The notes beneath the pieces were generated by a model. It was given only the letters and a program-made list of their open reading frames with translations. It was not told the origin of the DNA and searched no databases. A stretch of DNA of 45,796 nt, taken from Facilibium subflavum. Its GTDB lineage: Bacteria; Pseudomonadota; Gammaproteobacteria; Francisellales; Francisellaceae. The translations under genes were made by a program, and so were the position numbers. This document shows positions 45,543-45,796 of the stretch, one piece after another (within the stretch, counting starts at the first letter, position 1; every line of letters starts with the position of its first letter). The DNA lies in NCBI RefSeq assembly GCF_003574485.1, contig NZ_QLIT01000147.1, positions 1 through 45,796 on the forward strand. The letters run 5' to 3'.

Positions 45543-45796
45543 CTAATGGCACTAAGTTAAGCCGCCTTTTTGTATAAACCTCGAGCTTTTTTTAGTGGAG
45601 GATATGTCTTTGTTCTGCGTTTTCTGCACCGAGGCTCTTTGCGTCCTGTTCTGTTGGCGACCTGTTTATGGACAATGATTTTAAACAGTTGTCTGAGTAT
45701 TTCTGGATCGTCTTTGCAGAGTAAATCAGTCTGTGAAAATATCCGTATACTTTGTAATGTAAGCTTAAAACTTAAACTACAAGACAAACGATCGTG
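45543..45796. mobile_element. IS4-family element, truncated by window edge
   Basis: The end GGCACTAAGTTAAG near 45548-45561 resembles an IS4-family terminus, and the frame reading from the right edge encodes the transposase C-terminus. Its left end abuts the truncated phospholipase gene, which it probably interrupts. The right end lies outside the window. Confidence 0.7.
45557..45796 (-). CDS. IS4-family transposase, C-terminal part
   Basis: About 80 residues; the frame is open to the window edge, so the N-terminal part is missing. LSFKLTLQSIRIF, then VANRTGRKEPRCRKRRTK and TYPPLKKAR, is the conserved C-terminal tail of IS4-family transposases. Whether the full element is intact cannot be judged. 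Confidence 0.75.
   Translation of the reverse strand, partial: HDRLSCSLSFKLTLQSIRIFSQTDLLCKDDPEILRQLFKIIVHKQVANRTGRKEPRCRKRRTKTYPPLKKARGLYKKAA

Noticed and set aside
1-45796. CRISPR array, prophage or defence island
   Set aside because: No regularly spaced repeats, phage structural genes or known defence genes were seen on either strand.

Overview
The window reads as a chromosomal segment of an AT-rich gammaproteobacterium. Diagnostic signs are the fkpB-ispH-pssA cluster, the dprA-smg pair, soluble transhydrogenase SthA, oligopeptidase A (PrlC), TrhO, YraN, a BirA with a DNA-binding domain, a YafS-like gene next to rnhA, and a znuACB-zur operon. A DotN/IcmJ-like protein, LuxR-type regulators without a LuxI, a Pht/Fpt-like MFS transporter, a PhaR-type regulator, a secreted class 3 lipase and a broken PlcA-like phospholipase suggest a Legionella, Piscirickettsia or Francisella/Fangia-like lineage. 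That placement is inference from protein resemblance; no rRNA or tRNA gene was recognised in the window.

Layout. 1-2.6 kb: a regulator cluster (edge-truncated LexA-like winged-helix protein, two LuxR-type regulators) ending in a DotN/IcmJ-like cysteine-rich protein. 2.6-7.4 kb: DUF1275 protein, DMT transporter with overlapping MarR regulator, DASS-family transporter, BirA. 7.4-13.1 kb: YraN, PrlC, a membrane M50 protease, an Mth938-like protein, a lipoprotein, a MITE-like inverted-repeat element, and an MFS transporter. 13.3-19.9 kb: mutM, holA, fkpB-ispH-pssA, an unusual reading frame joining a signal-peptide/LysM-associated domain to DprA, and smg. 19.9-24.1 kb: trhO-hlyIII-murU and ffh. 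24.2-26.1 kb: two unrecognised genes, one an alpha/beta hydrolase with a full Ser-Asp-His set. 26.1-30.2 kb: one long leftward cluster aroA-yafS-like-rnhA-ansA-can. 30.2-36.1 kb: sthA, tal-ispG-pgeF, a Nif3-like gene and phaR. 36.1-42.3 kb: MHS-type MFS, a YgfX-like membrane protein, a repeat element, znuACB-zur and ald. 42.3-45.8 kb: accessory tail with a repeat fragment, an internally deleted IS5-family remnant, a secreted lipase, a 5'-truncated phospholipase C gene and the end of an IS4-family element that runs off the window.

Most of the window is ordinary housekeeping sequence. The parts that deserve a second look are the DotN/IcmJ-like gene tied to LuxR regulators, the LysM-associated-DprA fusion, the inverted-repeat element with its own 36-codon reading frame, the unrecognised two-gene hydrolase locus at 24.3-26.1 kb, the likely zinc-responsive operator over the znuA promoter, and the decayed lipase/phospholipase region. 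I found no CRISPR array, prophage, toxin-antitoxin pair or clear defence system.
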